The notes beneath the pieces are model-generated. The model worked only from the letters and a program-made list of their open reading frames with translations, was not told the origin of the DNA and ran no database searches. Shown piece by piece: positions 9,535-21,105 of a stretch of 64,000 nt of DNA (position 1 is the first letter of the stretch; every line of letters starts with the position of its first letter). Source of the stretch: Oleispira sp. (lineage in GTDB: Bacteria; Pseudomonadota; Gammaproteobacteria; Pseudomonadales; Oceanobacteraceae); assembly GCA_016765295.1 (NCBI GenBank), contig JAESQF010000134.1, positions 1-64,000 on the forward strand, written 5' to 3'. Position numbers and translations under genes: made by a program.

Positions 9535-10863
9535 ATGGCTAAAGGCTCACTACCGCAAGGCATGCAAAGTGGATTAACCGAGCTTTGGACTCGGATCCGC
9601 TTTGTATTCTTAGCGATTATCGTATATCGAATCGGGGCACACATTCCTGTACCGGGAATTAACCCTGATCAATTAGCGCAGATGTTTGAACAGCAGCAAG
9701 GCACGATCTTGAGTATGTTCAATATGTTTTCGGGTGGTGCATTAGAGCGCATGAGTATTCTTGCGCTTGGCATCATGCCTTACATTTCTGCTTCTATTAT
9801 TATGCAATTGCTAACGGCAGTGAGCCCCCAGCTAGAACAGCTGAAGAAAGAAGGTGAAGCTGGTCGCCGCAAGATCACGCAGTATACGCGCTACGGCACG
9901 GTACTGTTGGCTACTATCCAGGCAACTGGTGTGTCGGTCGGTCTAGCGGGGCAGGGGATTACCTTTAGCTCTGGCATGGACTTCTATCTGGGAGCTATTC
10001 CGTCTTTCGTATGTGGTGCAGTATTCCTAATGTGGTTGGGTGAACAAATCACCGAACGTGGCATTGGTAACGGCATCTCTATACTGATTTTCGCGGGTAT
10101 CGTTGCAGGTTTGCCTGGCGCAATCGGTCAAAGCTTCGAGTCAGCACGTCAAGGGGACTTAAACATCCTTGTGTTGTTAGTGGTTGGGATCGTAGCGGTT
10201 ATGATTGTTGCATTTGTTGTTTTCGTTGAACGAGGGCAGCGCCGCATCACGATTAATTACGCTAAGCGCCAGCAAGGCCGCAAAGTGTTTGCAGCACAGA
10301 CAAGTCATTTACCATTGAAATTGAATATGGCTGGTGTTATTCCTGCTATTTTTGCATCAAGTCTGTTATTATTCCCCGCTTCGATCGGCCAGTGGTTTGG
10401 GCAGAGCGAAGGAATGGAGTGGTTGCAGGATGTATCTTTAGCGTTAGGACCTAGTCAACCGCTATATATCGTACTGTTTGCAGCGGGTATCATCTTCTTC
10501 TGTTACTTCTATACGGCGTTGATGTTTAACCCGAAAGACGTAGCTGAAAACTTGAAGAAGTCTGGTGCTTTTATTCCAGGGATTCGTCCGGGAATACAAA
10601 CTGCTAACTATATCGATGGTGTATTGGGTAAGTTGACATTGTTCGGCTCCTTATATATCGCAGCAGTGTGCTTAATGCCACAGATGCTAGTCGTCTTGGC
10701 TGATGTACCCTTCTATTTCGGTGGTACTTCGTTATTGATTGTTGTAGTGGTAGTGATGGACTTTATGTCCCAGGTGCAATCGCATTTGATGTCACATCAG
10801 TATGAGTCAGTGATGAAGAAATCCAATTTAAAGAATTTCGGTTCTGGTAGCGTTCCGCGCTAA
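9535..10863 (+). CDS. secY: Protein translocase subunit SecY
   Basis: A 442-residue inner-membrane protein with ten expected helices, starting [20 protein letters not shown], with [10 protein letters not shown] (plug/TM2 region), the cytoplasmic loop [17 protein letters not shown] and the C-terminal [12 protein letters not shown]. It forms the SecYEG channel for export and membrane insertion. The ATG follows directly after the rplO stop. Confidence 0.98.
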   Translation: MAKGSLPQGMQSGLTELWTRIRFVFLAIIVYRIGAHIPVPGINPDQLAQMFEQQQGTILSMFNMFSGGALERMSILALGIMPYISASIIMQLLTAVSPQLEQLKKEGEAGRRKITQYTRYGTVLLATIQATGVSVGLAGQGITFSSGMDFYLGAIPSFVCGAVFLMWLGEQITERGIGNGISILIFAGIVAGLPGAIGQSFESARQGDLNILVLLVVGIVAVMIVAFVVFVERGQRRITINYAKRQQGRKVFAAQTSHLPLKLNMAGVIPAIFASSLLLFPASIGQWFGQSEGMEWLQDVSLALGPSQPLYIVLFAAGIIFFCYFYTALMFNPKDVAENLKKSGAFIPGIRPGIQTANYIDGVLGKLTLFGSLYIAAVCLMPQMLVVLADVPFYFGGTSLLIVVVVVMDFMSQVQSHLMSHQYESVMKKSNLKNFGSGSVPR

Positions 10864-10888
10864 CAGGCTGACTTGATAGGAGATCGTC

Positions 10889-11005
10889 ATGAAAGTACGT
10901 GCTTCTGTAAAAAAAATCTGCCGTAATTGTAAAACGATTCGTCGTAACGGTAGTGTGCGAGTGATCTGTACTTCAGATCCTAAGCATAAACAACGTCAAG
11001 GCTAA
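10889..11005 (+). CDS. rpmJ: 50S ribosomal protein L36, zinc-binding form
   Basis: Too short for the ORF track. The 38-residue product [20 protein letters not shown]... ends in [12 protein letters not shown]. The C-x2-C...C...H ligands make it the zinc-binding form of L36. GGAG lies before the ATG. It follows secY by 25 bases, at the junction of the spc and alpha gene sets. Confidence 0.97.
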   Translation: MKVRASVKKICRNCKTIRRNGSVRVICTSDPKHKQRQG

Positions 11006-11045
11006 TAATAGTCTTGACCATTGGTGGTGTTTAAGAATATGTTGC

Positions 11046-11074
11046 TTGCATTTTATGTAGGTGGCATATATTAT
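11046..11074 (+). promoter_or_regulatory. Possible promoter before rpsM
   Basis: TTGCAT (11046-11051) and TATTAT (11069-11074) are 17 bases apart in the 108-base gap between rpmJ and rpsM. A start here would give the alpha genes their own promoter and a leader of roughly 30 bases. Readthrough from upstream remains possible. Confidence 0.4.
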
Positions 11075-11113
11075 CTTGCGCCCTTTATAAGCAAAAACTG
11101 ATTGGAGTTAGAC

Positions 11114-11470
11114 ATGGCCCGAATCGCCGGTGTCAACATTCCCGATAACAAGCACGCGGTTATCTCTCTGACTTACGTATTTGGCGTAGGTCGTACAACC
11201 GCGAAGCAGTTATGTGCTAGTACTGGAATTGCTGAAACGATTAAGATATCTGATCTATCTGAAGCCCAACTTGATGAACTTCGTAATGAAGTAGGTCAAT
11301 TGACGGTTGAAGGTGATCTTCGTCGTGAAAAACAAATGAACATCAAGCGATTGATGGACATGGGTTGTTACCGTGGCATACGCCACCGTCGCAGTCTTCC
11401 AGTTCGTGGCCAACGCACTAAAACAAATGCGCGTACTCGTAAGGGTCCTCGTAAACCAATCCGTAGATAA
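11114..11470 (+). CDS. rpsM: 30S ribosomal protein S13
   Basis: S13, 118 residues from the ATG at 11114 ([20 protein letters not shown]; ending [18 protein letters not shown]). The track starts four codons earlier at TTG, but TTGGAG there is the likely ribosome-binding site. S13 contacts the P-site tRNA and the large subunit. It is the first gene of the alpha set. Confidence 0.97.
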   Translation: MARIAGVNIPDNKHAVISLTYVFGVGRTTAKQLCASTGIAETIKISDLSEAQLDELRNEVGQLTVEGDLRREKQMNIKRLMDMGCYRGIRHRRSLPVRGQRTKTNARTRKGPRKPIRR

Positions 11471-11547
11471 TACGGATTGGCTTTTAGTGTAGCTGCATTG
11501 TCATTGTTTAGGTTGCAGTGTTGATATTAAAAGTAGGAATTTAGAAT

Positions 11548-11940
11548 ATGGCTAAGCCAGGAAATTCTCGTACTAAGAAGAAAGTTAAAAAGCAGGTTGC
11601 GGACGGTATCGCCCACATCCATGCTTCTTTTAACAATACGATTGTAACGTTAACCGATCGCCAAGGTAATGCTCTTGCATGGGCAACCGCAGGTGGTTCT
11701 GGTTTCCGTGGATCACGTAAAAGCACACCGTTCGCTGCGCAGGTTGCTGCTGAGCGCGCTGGTGAAGCTGCTAAAGAATTTGGATTAAAGAACCTTGATG
11801 TTGAAGTTAAAGGTCCTGGTCCAGGTCGTGAATCTGCTGTACGTGCATTAAATGCATGTGGTTACAAGATTAACAACATCACAGACGTGACGCCGATCCC
11901 TCATAATGGTTGTCGTCCGCCTAAGAAACGTCGTGTATAA
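11548..11940 (+). CDS. rpsK: 30S ribosomal protein S11
   Basis: A 130-residue S11 ([20 protein letters not shown], then [20 protein letters not shown], ending PPKKRRV). It forms the platform of the 30S subunit near the E site. It lies 77 bases after rpsM. Confidence 0.98.
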   Translation: MAKPGNSRTKKKVKKQVADGIAHIHASFNNTIVTLTDRQGNALAWATAGGSGFRGSRKSTPFAAQVAAERAGEAAKEFGLKNLDVEVKGPGPGRESAVRALNACGYKINNITDVTPIPHNGCRPPKKRRV

Positions 11941-11952
11941 GGAGACAGAATA

Positions 11953-12573
11953 GTGGCACGTTATATTGGTCCTAAATGTAAACTGTCTCGTCGCGAAGGC
12001 ACTGACTTATTCTTGAAGAGCGGCGTTCGCGCATTAGACTCCAAGTGTAAGCTAGAAACTAAGCCTGGCGTACACGGCGCAGGTCGTGGTCGTTTATCCG
12101 ACTACGGTCTACAATTGCGTGAAAAGCAGAAGGTTCGCCGTCTATACGGTGTTCTGGAAAAGCAATTCCGCGGATATTACAAAGAAGCTGCACGTCGTAA
12201 AGGCGCTACAGGTGAAAACCTGCTTAAGTTGCTTGAATCTCGTCTAGATAACGTTGTTTATCGTATGGGCTTTGGTTCAACTCGTGCAGAATCTCGTCAG
12301 TTGGTATCACATAAGTCGATCACGGTTAACGGCACTGTCGTTAACGTTGCTTCTTTCATGGTTAAAGGCGGTGACGTTGTTGCTGTTCGTGAGAAAGCAA
12401 AGAACCAAGATCGAATTAAAAGTGCACTTGTTCTTGCTGGTAATCGTGGAGATTCTTCATGGATCGATTCGAATGCTACTAAGATGGAAGGAACATTTAA
12501 ATCTGTTCCTGAGCGCGCTGATTTACCAGCAGAGATCAACGAAAACCTAATTGTGGAACTTTACTCTAAATAA
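11953..12573 (+). CDS. rpsD: 30S ribosomal protein S4
   Basis: A 206-residue S4 ([20 protein letters not shown], with the S4 RNA-binding domain [20 protein letters not shown]). The start is GTG, fixed by the conserved N terminus and GGAGACAG upstream. S4 initiates 30S assembly and in E. coli represses the alpha operon. Confidence 0.98.
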   Translation: MARYIGPKCKLSRREGTDLFLKSGVRALDSKCKLETKPGVHGAGRGRLSDYGLQLREKQKVRRLYGVLEKQFRGYYKEAARRKGATGENLLKLLESRLDNVVYRMGFGSTRAESRQLVSHKSITVNGTVVNVASFMVKGGDVVAVREKAKNQDRIKSALVLAGNRGDSSWIDSNATKMEGTFKSVPERADLPAEINENLIVELYSK

Positions 12574-12596
12574 TTAGAGCATTGTAAGGGGCAGCT

Positions 12597-13598
12597 ATGC
12601 AGCGCGCAGTAAACGAATTTTTGACACCGCGTCATATTCAAGTTGAAGAAATGAGTAAAACTCATGCGAAAGTGACTCTTGAGCCACTGGAGCGTGGTTT
12701 CGGTCATACACTTGGCAACGCTTTGCGTCGAATATTGCTGTCCTCCATGCCAGGAGCGGCAATTGTAGAGGTAGAGATCGACGGTGTACTTCATGAGTAC
12801 AGCACGATCGAAGGCGTACAAGAAGACGTAATTGAAATCTTGTTAAACCTTAAAGGTGTTGCAGTCAAACTTCACGAACGTGATGAAGCGACTCTGACTC
12901 TAGTTAAATCTGGAGCAGGTGCAGTTACCGCTGCCGATATTCAACTGGATCACGGTGTTGAAATCGCTAACCCTGAGCATGTAATTGCTCATTTAGCGCC
13001 AGGCACTGAACTGAAGATGACGTTAAAAATCACTTCAGGTCGTGGTTATGAGACTGTAGAGTCTCGCAATCAAAACGACGAAGAAACGAAGGCGATTGGC
13101 AAATTGCAAATCGATGCGACTTATAGTCCAGTTCTGCGTATTTCATACAGTGTAGATGATGCACGTGTTGAACAGCGTACTGATCTAGACAAGTTGGTTA
13201 TCGAGTTGGAAACCAATGGTACTATCGATCCAGAAGAAGCGATTCGTCGTTCTGCTACAATTCTGCAGCAACAATTAGCAATATTTGTTGACCTGGAAAA
13301 TGAGGAAGTAGTTGAGCAGCAGAAAGAAGAAGAGGAAATTGATCCTATCCTTCTGCGCCCAGTTGACGATTTAGAGTTAACTGTTCGTTCTGCAAACTGC
13401 CTAAAGGCTGAGAATATTTACTACATTGGTGATTTGATACAGCGCACTGAAGTTGAGCTGTTGAAGACTCCTAATTTGGGTAAGAAATCTCTGACTGAAA
13501 TTAAAGACGTTCTTGCATCGCGTGGTCTCTCTCTAGGTATGCACCTAGAAAATTGGCCGCCAGCAAGTCTTCGAAACGACGAAAAAGTGCTGGCTTAG
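12597..13598 (+). CDS. rpoA: RNA polymerase alpha subunit
   Basis: A 333-residue alpha subunit: N-terminal dimerisation domain ([20 protein letters not shown]) and C-terminal domain ([20 protein letters not shown], then [19 protein letters not shown]) that binds UP elements and activators. The acidic linker around residue 240 ([13 protein letters not shown]) joins the two. The stop lies in a UUCG-capped hairpin before rplQ. Confidence 0.98.
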   Translation: MQRAVNEFLTPRHIQVEEMSKTHAKVTLEPLERGFGHTLGNALRRILLSSMPGAAIVEVEIDGVLHEYSTIEGVQEDVIEILLNLKGVAVKLHERDEATLTLVKSGAGAVTAADIQLDHGVEIANPEHVIAHLAPGTELKMTLKITSGRGYETVESRNQNDEETKAIGKLQIDATYSPVLRISYSVDDARVEQRTDLDKLVIELETNGTIDPEEAIRRSATILQQQLAIFVDLENEEVVEQQKEEEEIDPILLRPVDDLELTVRSANCLKAENIYYIGDLIQRTEVELLKTPNLGKKSLTEIKDVLASRGLSLGMHLENWPPASLRNDEKVLA

Positions 13599-13612
13599 TC
13601 CTTCGGGACTAA
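13595..13612 (+). promoter_or_regulatory. UUCG-capped hairpin at the rpoA stop
   Basis: TTAGTCC-TTCG-GGACTAA is a perfect 7-bp stem with a C(UUCG)G tetraloop, overlapping the rpoA stop TAG. It lacks a T-run, so it may stabilise or mark a processing point in the rpoA-rplQ mRNA. Confidence 0.5.
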
Positions 13613-13649
13613 ATCTAGCAGAGCGTTCAGTTAGTAAAGGAAATTAATC

Positions 13650-14057
13650 ATGCGTCATCGTAAAAGTGGTCGCCACTTTAATCGTACCAGTTCGCATCGC
13701 CAAGCTATGTTTAAAAACATGGCTGTGTCTTTGTTCGAGCATGAAATCATTAAAACTACTTTGCCAAAAGCAAAAGAGTTACGTGGTGTTGCTGAGCCGT
13801 TGATTACATTGGCTAAAGTTGACTCCGTTGCAAATCGCCGTTTGGTATTTGCACGTACTCGCAGTAAAGAAGCTGTTGGTAAGTTGTTTAATGAATTGGG
13901 TCCTCGTTATGAAGCCCGTCCAGGAGGCTACATTCGTATTATGAAATGTGGTTTCCGTTCAGGTGATAATGCACCTATGGCTTACGTTGAATTAGTAGAC
14001 CGTCCTGCTGTTGAAGCAGAAGACGTTGTTGAAGCAACAGAAGCTGGCGAAGAGTAA
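13650..14057 (+). CDS. rplQ: 50S ribosomal protein L17
   Basis: A 135-residue L17 ([20 protein letters not shown], then [20 protein letters not shown]). The last 20 or so residues are an acidic tail ([15 protein letters not shown]), a variable part of the family. AAAGGAA precedes the ATG. It is the last ribosomal gene before the terminator. Confidence 0.98.
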   Translation: MRHRKSGRHFNRTSSHRQAMFKNMAVSLFEHEIIKTTLPKAKELRGVAEPLITLAKVDSVANRRLVFARTRSKEAVGKLFNELGPRYEARPGGYIRIMKCGFRSGDNAPMAYVELVDRPAVEAEDVVEATEAGEE

Positions 14058-14070
14058 AATCTTTGTCGAA

Positions 14071-14100
14071 AAAAGCCCAGCTTATGCTGGGCTTTTTTTT
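14071..14100 (+). terminator. Terminator of the alpha operon
   Basis: AAAAGCCCAGC-TTAT-GCTGGGCTTTT followed by further T residues: a textbook intrinsic terminator 14 bases after rplQ. Confidence 0.95.
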
Positions 14101-14181
14101 GCCTAAAATTTGTCTATTGCTATTATCTATTACTAATTAATACTGATGTAAGCCCAGCGACTTAAGATAAAGGCCTTAGTA

Positions 14182-15069
14182 ATGTTGAAACGTGATAATG
14201 CTTATGTGATTAAGCAGCAGTTGGCGAGTTATCTCGGGGATTTGAAGTCTCAGCAACTATCGATTGCTAAAGATAATTTTAGATTCATCGAGGGTGGTCA
14301 AGCTGACAGTCCGTGCGTGGTATTTCTGCACGGTACTATGGGTAACAAAAGCCAGTGGCGAGGCTTAATGCAGTTGCTCAGTAATAAATATCGTGTGATA
14401 TCGATCGATATTCCTGGTTTGGCGCTTGGGTTTAAAACGAAAAATGATCAATATTCATTAACTGCATTAGCGAATTATCTGCAACGGTTTTTTAATCATC
14501 TTAATATCTCCTCAGCTTGCTTAGTCAGCCATTCAATGGGCGCTAATGTCGCATGCCGCTATGCTGCATTGTATCCTAAGCACGTTGACTCATTAGTGGT
14601 ATCTTCGCTGATGGGTTGGGAGCAACTGTTTGATCAATCCTATTGGCAAAAGTTTAGTGAATTTAAGCAATTGTTGATTGTTAACTCTTTAGACGAGTTT
14701 CAAAGCTTAGTTTCATCGCTATTTCATCAGCCACCTTATATGCCTCGGGTATTGCTAGATTTTAGAATGAGGGATATACAAAAACATCGAACGCAATTGT
14801 TCAAAGTGCTTGATGATATTCAGCAAGAGTTTCACTTGTTAGTGGATGATTTAAAATCTTTATCTTGTGCTGTGCTTGCAATAAACGGTGAAAATGATGT
14901 GTTTGTCGATCAAGCTATAATTAGGCGGGCGACTAATTTGTTACCGGCAATAGAAATGGTTAACTTTCCAAATTGTGGTCATGTGCCTTTTTTAGAGTAC
15001 CCAAAAAAGACACATGAAGTGATTCAAAAATTTATTTTATCAACGTCTAAAAAGTTAGACGTTGGTTAA
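14182..15069 (+). CDS. Alpha/beta-fold hydrolase
   Basis: A 295-residue single-domain hydrolase. It shows an oxyanion-hole HGTMGNKSQWRG near residue 50, the nucleophile elbow VSHSMGAN near residue 112, an aspartate in NGENDVFVD and the catalytic histidine in NCGHVPFLEYP. The substrate cannot be named from sequence. There is no signal peptide, so it is probably cytoplasmic. It stands alone between the ribosomal terminator and the convergent uvrA. Confidence 0.85.
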   Translation: MLKRDNAYVIKQQLASYLGDLKSQQLSIAKDNFRFIEGGQADSPCVVFLHGTMGNKSQWRGLMQLLSNKYRVISIDIPGLALGFKTKNDQYSLTALANYLQRFFNHLNISSACLVSHSMGANVACRYAALYPKHVDSLVVSSLMGWEQLFDQSYWQKFSEFKQLLIVNSLDEFQSLVSSLFHQPPYMPRVLLDFRMRDIQKHRTQLFKVLDDIQQEFHLLVDDLKSLSCAVLAINGENDVFVDQAIIRRATNLLPAIEMVNFPNCGHVPFLEYPKKTHEVIQKFILSTSKKLDVG

Positions 15070-15073
15070 ACTT

Positions 15074-17908
15074 TTAATAGCCTCGTTCTAATAAAGGCTT
15101 AAGGAAAGTAGCAGTATGCGACTGAGTTTGCTCGGCAAGCTCTTCAGGAGTGCCTTCCGCAATAATATAGCCACCTTTTGATCCGCCTTCTGGCCCTAAA
15201 TCTATAATCCAGTCTGCGGTTTTAATAACATCTAGGTTATGTTCAATGACTACTACGGTATTGCCATGATCTCGAAGACGATGCAGAACCGTTAATAGCT
15301 GTTGGATATCAGCAAAGTGCAAGCCAGTAGTCGGTTCATCTAGAATGTATAAGGTATTACCAGTATCGCGTTTGGATAATTCTTTAGCCAGTTTGACTCG
15401 CTGAGCTTCACCGCCTGAAAGTGTCGTCGCCGCTTGGCCTAACGTTATGTAAGACAAGCCGACATCCATTAAGGTCTGTAGCTTACGTGATATCGCGGGT
15501 ATAGCGTCAAAGAACTCACGGGCATCCTCGACAGTAAGGGATAAGCACTCATGAATATTTTTGCCTTTATAGCGAATATCTAGAGTTTCACGGTTATAGC
15601 GTTGTCCCTTGCAGATATCACAGGGTACATACACATCCGCTAAGAAGTGCATCTCAACCTTGATTACGCCATCACCTTGGCAAGCTTCACAACGGCCGCC
15701 TTTAACGTTAAACGAGAAACGCCCAACCTTGTAACCGCGAGTACGTGATTCTTGAGTACCGGCAAATATTTCACGAATGGGTGTGAATATTCCGGTATAG
15801 GTTGCCGGGTTAGAGCGTGGTGTACGGCCAATTGGACCTTGGTCGATATCGACTACTTTATCCAGCTGATCCATGCCGGTGATTGTTTCATAAGGCGCGG
15901 CTTTTAATGTCGTCGCACCGTTTAAAGCGGTTGCAGCCAGTGGATAGAGTGTGCGATTAATCAGAGTTGATTTACCGGATCCGGAAACACCCGTCACACA
16001 AGTGAATAAACCCAATGGGATTTTTAATTCAACGTTATCTAAATTGTTACCGGTTGCGCCGGAAAGCGTTAATAAACGCTCACTATCATAAAGACTACGT
16101 TCCTTCGGGATCTCAATTCTTCTTGCCCCCGTTAAAAATTGTCCGGTAATTGAATTCTTATTCTTGAAGACTTCTTCGGGAGTACCTTGAGCCACAATTT
16201 CGCCCCCATGGACACCAGCACCAGGGCCAATATCGATCAGGTAGTCAGCGCTTCGAATAGCATCTTCATCATGCTCAACCACGATCACTGTATTACCAAT
16301 ATCGCGTAAGTGGACTAGGGTCTGCAGTAAGCGTTCGTTATCTCTTTGATGCAAGCCAATAGAAGGCTCATCCAAGATATACATAACGCCGACTAAACCC
16401 GCGCCAATTTGTGAGGCTAAACGAATACGTTGAGCTTCGCCACCCGATAAGGTATCAGAGCTACGATTCAAACTAAGGTATTCTAAACCGACATTAACCA
16501 GGAACTGTAAGCGGTCACGAATTTCTTTTAAAATCTTATCTGCAATTTTTTCTTTTTGTCCGACGAACTCAAGCTGAGTGAAATACTTTTGGGCTTCATC
16601 AATCGGCATGGCGGTACATTGGTGAATTGTTTTATCACCAATAAATACGTGGCGTGCTTCGGTTCTTAAGCGAGAGCCGTCACAGTCAGGGCAAGATTGT
16701 ATGCTTAAATACTTAGTCAGTTCCTCGCGTACCATTTGTGAGTCAGTATCGTGGAAGCGACGATCTAAGTTCGGTAATACACCTTCGAAAATATGCGTTT
16801 TTAAAACGGTATCACCGCGGCTATTAACGTAGTTGAAACTAATTTCATCTTCGCCGCTGCCTTGCAGGATAAGAGTTTGCTGATTTTTAGTGAGCTGGTT
16901 AAAGGCTTTGTCGATATCGAAGCCATAATGGTCGGCAACTGAATTGAGCATCTGGAAATAATAAATGCTGCGTCTATCCCAGCCACGAATCGCGCCTTCA
17001 GAAATAGACAAGGTAGAATCGGCAACCACTAGGTCCTGATCGAAATACTGCTTAACCCCTAAGCCATCGCAAGCAGTACACGCGCCAGCAGGGTTGTTAA
17101 AAGAAAAAAGTCGAGGCTCTAATTCCGATAAGCTATAACCACAATGTGGGCAAGAGAACTGTGACGAAAATAAAAGACCTTTGCTTTTTTCATTATCCAT
17201 CGGCATAACCAGTACTAGGCCGCCACTTAACTCAACGCAGGTTTCTAATGATTCGGCTAGGCGCTGAGCAATATCTTCACGGATTTTAAAGCGATCAACG
17301 ACAACTTCAATGGTATGTTTCTTTTTCTTATCGAGATCAGGAGTATCGTCGAGATCACAGACTAAGCCATCGATACGAACGCGAATAAAACCTTGGGCGC
17401 GTAAATTATCTAAAACGTGTAGGTGCTCACCCTTGCGGTCACGAATAACGGGGGCCAATATCATCTGCTTACTGCCTTCGGGCAGCGCGATAACCTGGTC
17501 AACCATCTGACTGATCGTTTGTGCTTCTAAAGCCACATCATGATCAGGGCATTTAGGTGTTCCTACGCGGGCGTATAATAATCTTAGATAGTCATAAATT
17601 TCAGTCACTGTGCCCACTGTCGATCGCGGGTTGTGAGATGTCGATTTTTGTTCGATAGAAATAGCGGGAGATAAGCCTTCGATATGATCGACATCGGGCT
17701 TTTCCATCATGGATAAAAACTGACGGGCATAAGTCGAAAGGGACTCAACGTAGCGACGCTGACCTTCGGCATAGAGGGTGTCAAAAGCTAGGGAGGATTT
17801 TCCTGAACCACTCAAGCCTGTAATAACAATAAGCTTGTCGCGAGGAATCTCAATATCAATGTTTTTAAGATTATGAGTGCGAGCACCCTGAACTATAATT
17901 TTATCCAT
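15074..17908 (-). CDS. uvrA: Excinuclease ABC subunit A
   Basis: A 944-residue UvrA of normal length. It has two ABC ATPase halves (Walker [14 protein letters not shown] near residue 31 and [13 protein letters not shown] near 640), signature LSGGEAQR in both halves, and zinc-binding cysteine pairs ([15 protein letters not shown]). It recognises damaged DNA with UvrB in nucleotide excision repair. It converges on the upstream hydrolase with only a few bases between their stops. Confidence 0.98.
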   Translation of the reverse strand: MDKIIVQGARTHNLKNIDIEIPRDKLIVITGLSGSGKSSLAFDTLYAEGQRRYVESLSTYARQFLSMMEKPDVDHIEGLSPAISIEQKSTSHNPRSTVGTVTEIYDYLRLLYARVGTPKCPDHDVALEAQTISQMVDQVIALPEGSKQMILAPVIRDRKGEHLHVLDNLRAQGFIRVRIDGLVCDLDDTPDLDKKKKHTIEVVVDRFKIREDIAQRLAESLETCVELSGGLVLVMPMDNEKSKGLLFSSQFSCPHCGYSLSELEPRLFSFNNPAGACTACDGLGVKQYFDQDLVVADSTLSISEGAIRGWDRRSIYYFQMLNSVADHYGFDIDKAFNQLTKNQQTLILQGSGEDEISFNYVNSRGDTVLKTHIFEGVLPNLDRRFHDTDSQMVREELTKYLSIQSCPDCDGSRLRTEARHVFIGDKTIHQCTAMPIDEAQKYFTQLEFVGQKEKIADKILKEIRDRLQFLVNVGLEYLSLNRSSDTLSGGEAQRIRLASQIGAGLVGVMYILDEPSIGLHQRDNERLLQTLVHLRDIGNTVIVVEHDEDAIRSADYLIDIGPGAGVHGGEIVAQGTPEEVFKNKNSITGQFLTGARRIEIPKERSLYDSERLLTLSGATGNNLDNVELKIPLGLFTCVTGVSGSGKSTLINRTLYPLAATALNGATTLKAAPYETITGMDQLDKVVDIDQGPIGRTPRSNPATYTGIFTPIREIFAGTQESRTRGYKVGRFSFNVKGGRCEACQGDGVIKVEMHFLADVYVPCDICKGQRYNRETLDIRYKGKNIHECLSLTVEDAREFFDAIPAISRKLQTLMDVGLSYITLGQAATTLSGGEAQRVKLAKELSKRDTGNTLYILDEPTTGLHFADIQQLLTVLHRLRDHGNTVVVIEHNLDVIKTADWIIDLGPEGGSKGGYIIAEGTPEELAEQTQSHTATFLKPLLERGY

Positions 17909-17975
17909 TTAACAATTCTGACTTTAATCAATTGTAAAGGCAGAATTGTAAAGCAACTGAGCGGGGGGTAAAGGA

Positions 17976-18650
17976 TTAAACCATAGTTTCCGGAACTAGA
18001 TCTTCCAGATTATCTTTTGCCCAGTTAACCGCTTGAATTCGGTTGGAAACATCAATCTTTTTAAACAGGTTGTAGATGTGGGTTTTAACCGTATGCATGC
18101 TGACATTAAGGTGCTCCGCAATCTCAGTATTGGTTGCCCCTGTTGCCGTTAGGTTAAGAATTTGCTTCTCACGACGAGTAAGTAAGTTGGCATTGTGTGT
18201 CACTTTGCGAGGCTTACTACGAGTACGTTCAAGGTATTGCGCCATTAAACGACGAGATAACCAGAACTCACCTTCGAAGATACCAGTGATACCTTTAACG
18301 AGTTGCTGCTGTGAGCTTTCTTTGTAAAAGATGCCGTTAACCATAGGCCAAGCCATAAGGCGTTCAACTGGGCTGGTTGCATGGGTATTGAAGAAGGCAA
18401 CTTGGATATCATTACCCTGGTCAAAGATCTGTTCTAATAATTCTTGTAGGCGTTCCGGACGAGCACACTCTGCATCAATAAGAGCCAGAGTCTGGCCAGT
18501 GAAGGCATTCCAATCAGTGCGCCATTCAGGAGTATTAATTAGCTGACAATCGATATTGGTACGCTGGTGTATAAAGCCGATCAGAATAGAATTTTGAAGA
18601 TTTTGCTGACCAAAAAGAATAATGCGGCGAGAGTTTGTAGCGTGTTCCAT
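17976..18650 (-). CDS. LuxR-family regulator, CsgD-like
   Basis: A 224-residue protein with a divergent receiver-like N-terminal half and a C-terminal LuxR-type HTH (LLTRREKQILNLTATGATNTEIAEHLNVSMHTVKTHI, residues about 153-190). The layout resembles CsgD, the regulator of curli and biofilm, but no curli or cellulose genes are in the window, so the target is unknown. It lies upstream of uvrA on the same strand and diverges from the MFS gene. Confidence 0.75.
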   Translation of the reverse strand: MEHATNSRRIILFGQQNLQNSILIGFIHQRTNIDCQLINTPEWRTDWNAFTGQTLALIDAECARPERLQELLEQIFDQGNDIQVAFFNTHATSPVERLMAWPMVNGIFYKESSQQQLVKGITGIFEGEFWLSRRLMAQYLERTRSKPRKVTHNANLLTRREKQILNLTATGATNTEIAEHLNVSMHTVKTHIYNLFKKIDVSNRIQAVNWAKDNLEDLVPETMV

Positions 18651-18912
18651 TATTACGATCCCTGTAATTTGTGTGAGCGTCCCAGCTCGAATTACATAAG
18701 TTTACGCCATTTGCCTTAAAATGCCAGATTAAACAGGCCTCAATTGCGACATTTTGATCGCGAATGTGACCCATTTCCTCGGTCTAATGTAATTAACAGT
18801 ACTTTTGTAGTAGTTGCTCTATTTATTGATAATTTAGATAGAAAGAAAATTAGTTCAGGGGCTATAAATTAATCTGCTAGAATGAGCCTCCAATTTTTTG
18901 TAACCATCTTAA

Positions 18913-20289
18913 ATGTCTTCAGTATCCACTATCTCAGGCACAGAAAAACGTGCCATCGCCTCATTAGCCTCTTTGTATGCATTGCGTATGCTGGGCTTAT
19001 TTATGGTCTTGCCAGTGATGGCAATTGCCGGCGCTGACTTTGAAGGTGCGACTCCAGAGTTATTAGGTCTAGCGATCGGTGCTTATGGGTTAAGCCAAGC
19101 ATTGCTACAAATACCGGCTGGCGCGTTATCCGATTATTTTGGTCGCAAACCCATCATCGTTATCGGCTTACTTATTTTTGCATTGGGCAGTTTTGTTGCG
19201 GCCAATGCCGATACTATCTATGGCATTATTTTCGGTCGATTTTTACAGGGTTGTGGTGCTATCGCTAGTGCCGTAATGGCCTTGGTATCGGACTTGACCC
19301 GAGAAGAGCACCGCATGAAGGCAATGGCTTCGATTGGTGCCTCCATTGGTCTTTCGTTTTCAGTTGCTTTAGTGCTGGGGCCGGTACTAGTTAACTTAGG
19401 TGGCTTGCAGTTAATCTTTATTGTTACCGGTGTTTTGTCATTAGGAGGTATCGTTTTAATGCTGTACCTAGTGCCAACTCCCGCCCGTAAAAGACACAGG
19501 GATGGCAGTGCCATTGTAAGCGAAGTCTTTAAGCAGCTGGGTAATGGCCAGTTGTGGCCTCTCAATATTGGGATTTTCATTCTGCATGCGTTAATGGTTG
19601 CGATGTTTGTTTCTATTCCGCCGCAACTCGTGCAAGCAGGATTGACCCTTGATCAGCACGCTTGGCTGTACTTACCGGTATTATTAATCGCGTTTGTCTT
19701 AATGGTTCCGTTTGTCATCATCGCTGAGAAGAAAAAGCAGATGAAAGGCATTGTGATTACGGCATTAGGGATTATGATACTCGCCCTTATTTTGATGTCT
19801 CAAGCCATGGAAATTTGGGCTTGGGCAATCGCCCTCGGTGTGTTCTTTTGGGCTTTCAATATCATGGAAGCGACTCTGCCATCTTGGTTAAGCAAGGTAG
19901 CTCCTGCGGGAGCAAAAGGCAGTGCGATGGGAATCTATTCCACGTTACAGTTTTTAGGTGCTTTTGCCGGTGGATTAACCGGTGGCTGGTTAAATAACCA
20001 CTTCGGTATTGAAGGACTATTCCTTATACTGGCGGCTGCTGTATTTGCATGGGCATTATTGGTTATCTTTACACCAAAACCCGCACATCTTAATAGTGTG
20101 CGCGTAGACATTCAAAATCAGGATAACAGTGAAGATCAGAGTGCGCTCTATCTTGACGCCCTGATTAATCTTAGAGGGGTTGCCGATGCTATTTTAATAG
20201 CAGAAGAGCAAGCCATATATTTAAAAGTAGATGCCAGCGTTTTTGATTATCAACAAGCGATGGCAACCGTCAACTCATTGGGAGAATGA
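18913..20289 (+). CDS. MFS transporter, YajR-like
   Basis: A 458-residue major facilitator protein with 12 expected helices and the motif-A segment [16 protein letters not shown] after TM2. The last 60 or so residues form a soluble alpha/beta domain ([20 protein letters not shown]), as in E. coli YajR. The substrate of that family is not established. The stop lies two bases before the ssb start, so the two may be cotranscribed. Confidence 0.8.
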   Translation: MSSVSTISGTEKRAIASLASLYALRMLGLFMVLPVMAIAGADFEGATPELLGLAIGAYGLSQALLQIPAGALSDYFGRKPIIVIGLLIFALGSFVAANADTIYGIIFGRFLQGCGAIASAVMALVSDLTREEHRMKAMASIGASIGLSFSVALVLGPVLVNLGGLQLIFIVTGVLSLGGIVLMLYLVPTPARKRHRDGSAIVSEVFKQLGNGQLWPLNIGIFILHALMVAMFVSIPPQLVQAGLTLDQHAWLYLPVLLIAFVLMVPFVIIAEKKKQMKGIVITALGIMILALILMSQAMEIWAWAIALGVFFWAFNIMEATLPSWLSKVAPAGAKGSAMGIYSTLQFLGAFAGGLTGGWLNNHFGIEGLFLILAAAVFAWALLVIFTPKPAHLNSVRVDIQNQDNSEDQSALYLDALINLRGVADAILIAEEQAIYLKVDASVFDYQQAMATVNSLGE

Positions 20290-20290
20290 A

Positions 20291-20977
20291 ATGGGCCGCA
20301 GTGTAAATAAAGTACAAATCATCGGCACGCTAGGGCGTGATCCGGAAATGAAATATCTACCAAGTGGTAGTGCGGTTGTGACGGTTAGCGTAGCGACAGA
20401 TGAAAGCTACAACGATAAGAACTCAGGCCAGAAAGTTGAAAAGACTGAATGGCACCGTCTGACGGCTTTCGGTAAGTTGGCAGAAATTATCGGTCAATAT
20501 TTGAAGAAAGGCTCTAAGGCTTACTTCGAAGGTAAACTGCGTACTAACGAATATGAAAAAGACGGTATCAAGCGTTACTCAACAGAAATCGTTGTTAACG
20601 ACATGATGATGCTTGATGGTCGTCCGGATGCGGGTGTAAGCCAAGGCTTTGCTAATACCGCACCTATGGCGCAAGCACCTTCTGCGGCAATGGGTCAGCA
20701 GCCTGCACAACAGCAAGGTGGATTTGCTCCACAAGGTCAGCAGCCTGCACAGCAGCAAGGTGGTTTTGCTCCTCAAGGACAGCCAGCTCAGCGTCCAGCT
20801 CGACAGCCGACTCCATCGCAACAAGGTGGCTTCGTTCCTCAGCAACCAGCTCAGCAGCCTCAACAGGGTGGTTATTCTCAGCCTGGTCAGGCACAAGGTC
20901 AGCCAGCTCAGCAGCCACAAGCGGCTCCTCAGCCAGCAAATAACTTTGATAGCTTTGATGACGACATCCCGTTCTAA
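20291..20977 (+). CDS. ssb: Single-stranded DNA-binding protein
   Basis: SSB of 228 residues from the ATG at 20291 ([20 protein letters not shown]); the longer ORF in the track starts inside the MFS gene. It has an N-terminal OB fold (to about residue 110), then a long Q/P/G-rich linker, then the acidic tip DDDIPF that recruits repair proteins. The linker carries a 42-bp tandem duplication. It lies close to uvrA, as in many gammaproteobacteria, though separated here by two genes. Confidence 0.97.
   Translation: MGRSVNKVQIIGTLGRDPEMKYLPSGSAVVTVSVATDESYNDKNSGQKVEKTEWHRLTAFGKLAEIIGQYLKKGSKAYFEGKLRTNEYEKDGIKRYSTEIVVNDMMMLDGRPDAGVSQGFANTAPMAQAPSAAMGQQPAQQQGGFAPQGQQPAQQQGGFAPQGQPAQRPARQPTPSQQGGFVPQQPAQQPQQGGYSQPGQAQGQPAQQPQAAPQPANNFDSFDDDIPF
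20693..20776 (+). repeat. Two-copy 42-bp tandem repeat in the ssb linker
   Basis: Units at 20693-20734 and 20735-20776 both begin GGTCAGCAGCCTGCACA and encode [14 protein letters not shown], differing at a few third positions. It lengthens the disordered linker in frame. Confidence 0.85.
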
Positions 20978-21018
20978 GGGAATATTTAACTAACTACTAG
21001 ATAGTCATGTTAATACTG

Positions 21019-21054
21019 AACCCCATATATTTCTGTTAATATATGGGGTTTTTT
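21019..21054 (+). terminator. Terminator after ssb
   Basis: AACCCCATATAT and ATATATGGGGTT form a 12-bp stem with an 8-base loop, followed by TTTT. It ends the ssb transcript 40 bases after its stop and separates it from the cobalamin genes. Confidence 0.9.
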
Positions 21055-21105
21055 GGTTTAAGCCCCTTTAATTATAAATAGCCGACATTATTCAGAGCAA
21101 GCCCA

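Noticed and set aside
20579-20939. Three overlapping ORFs in other frames of the ssb linker
   Set aside because: The repetitive Q/P-rich linker yields long open frames by composition alone.
20978-21105. Cobalamin riboswitch upstream of cobO
   Set aside because: The gap is 128 bases and a third of it is the ssb terminator; no B12-box-like sequence was seen. A covariance search would settle this.
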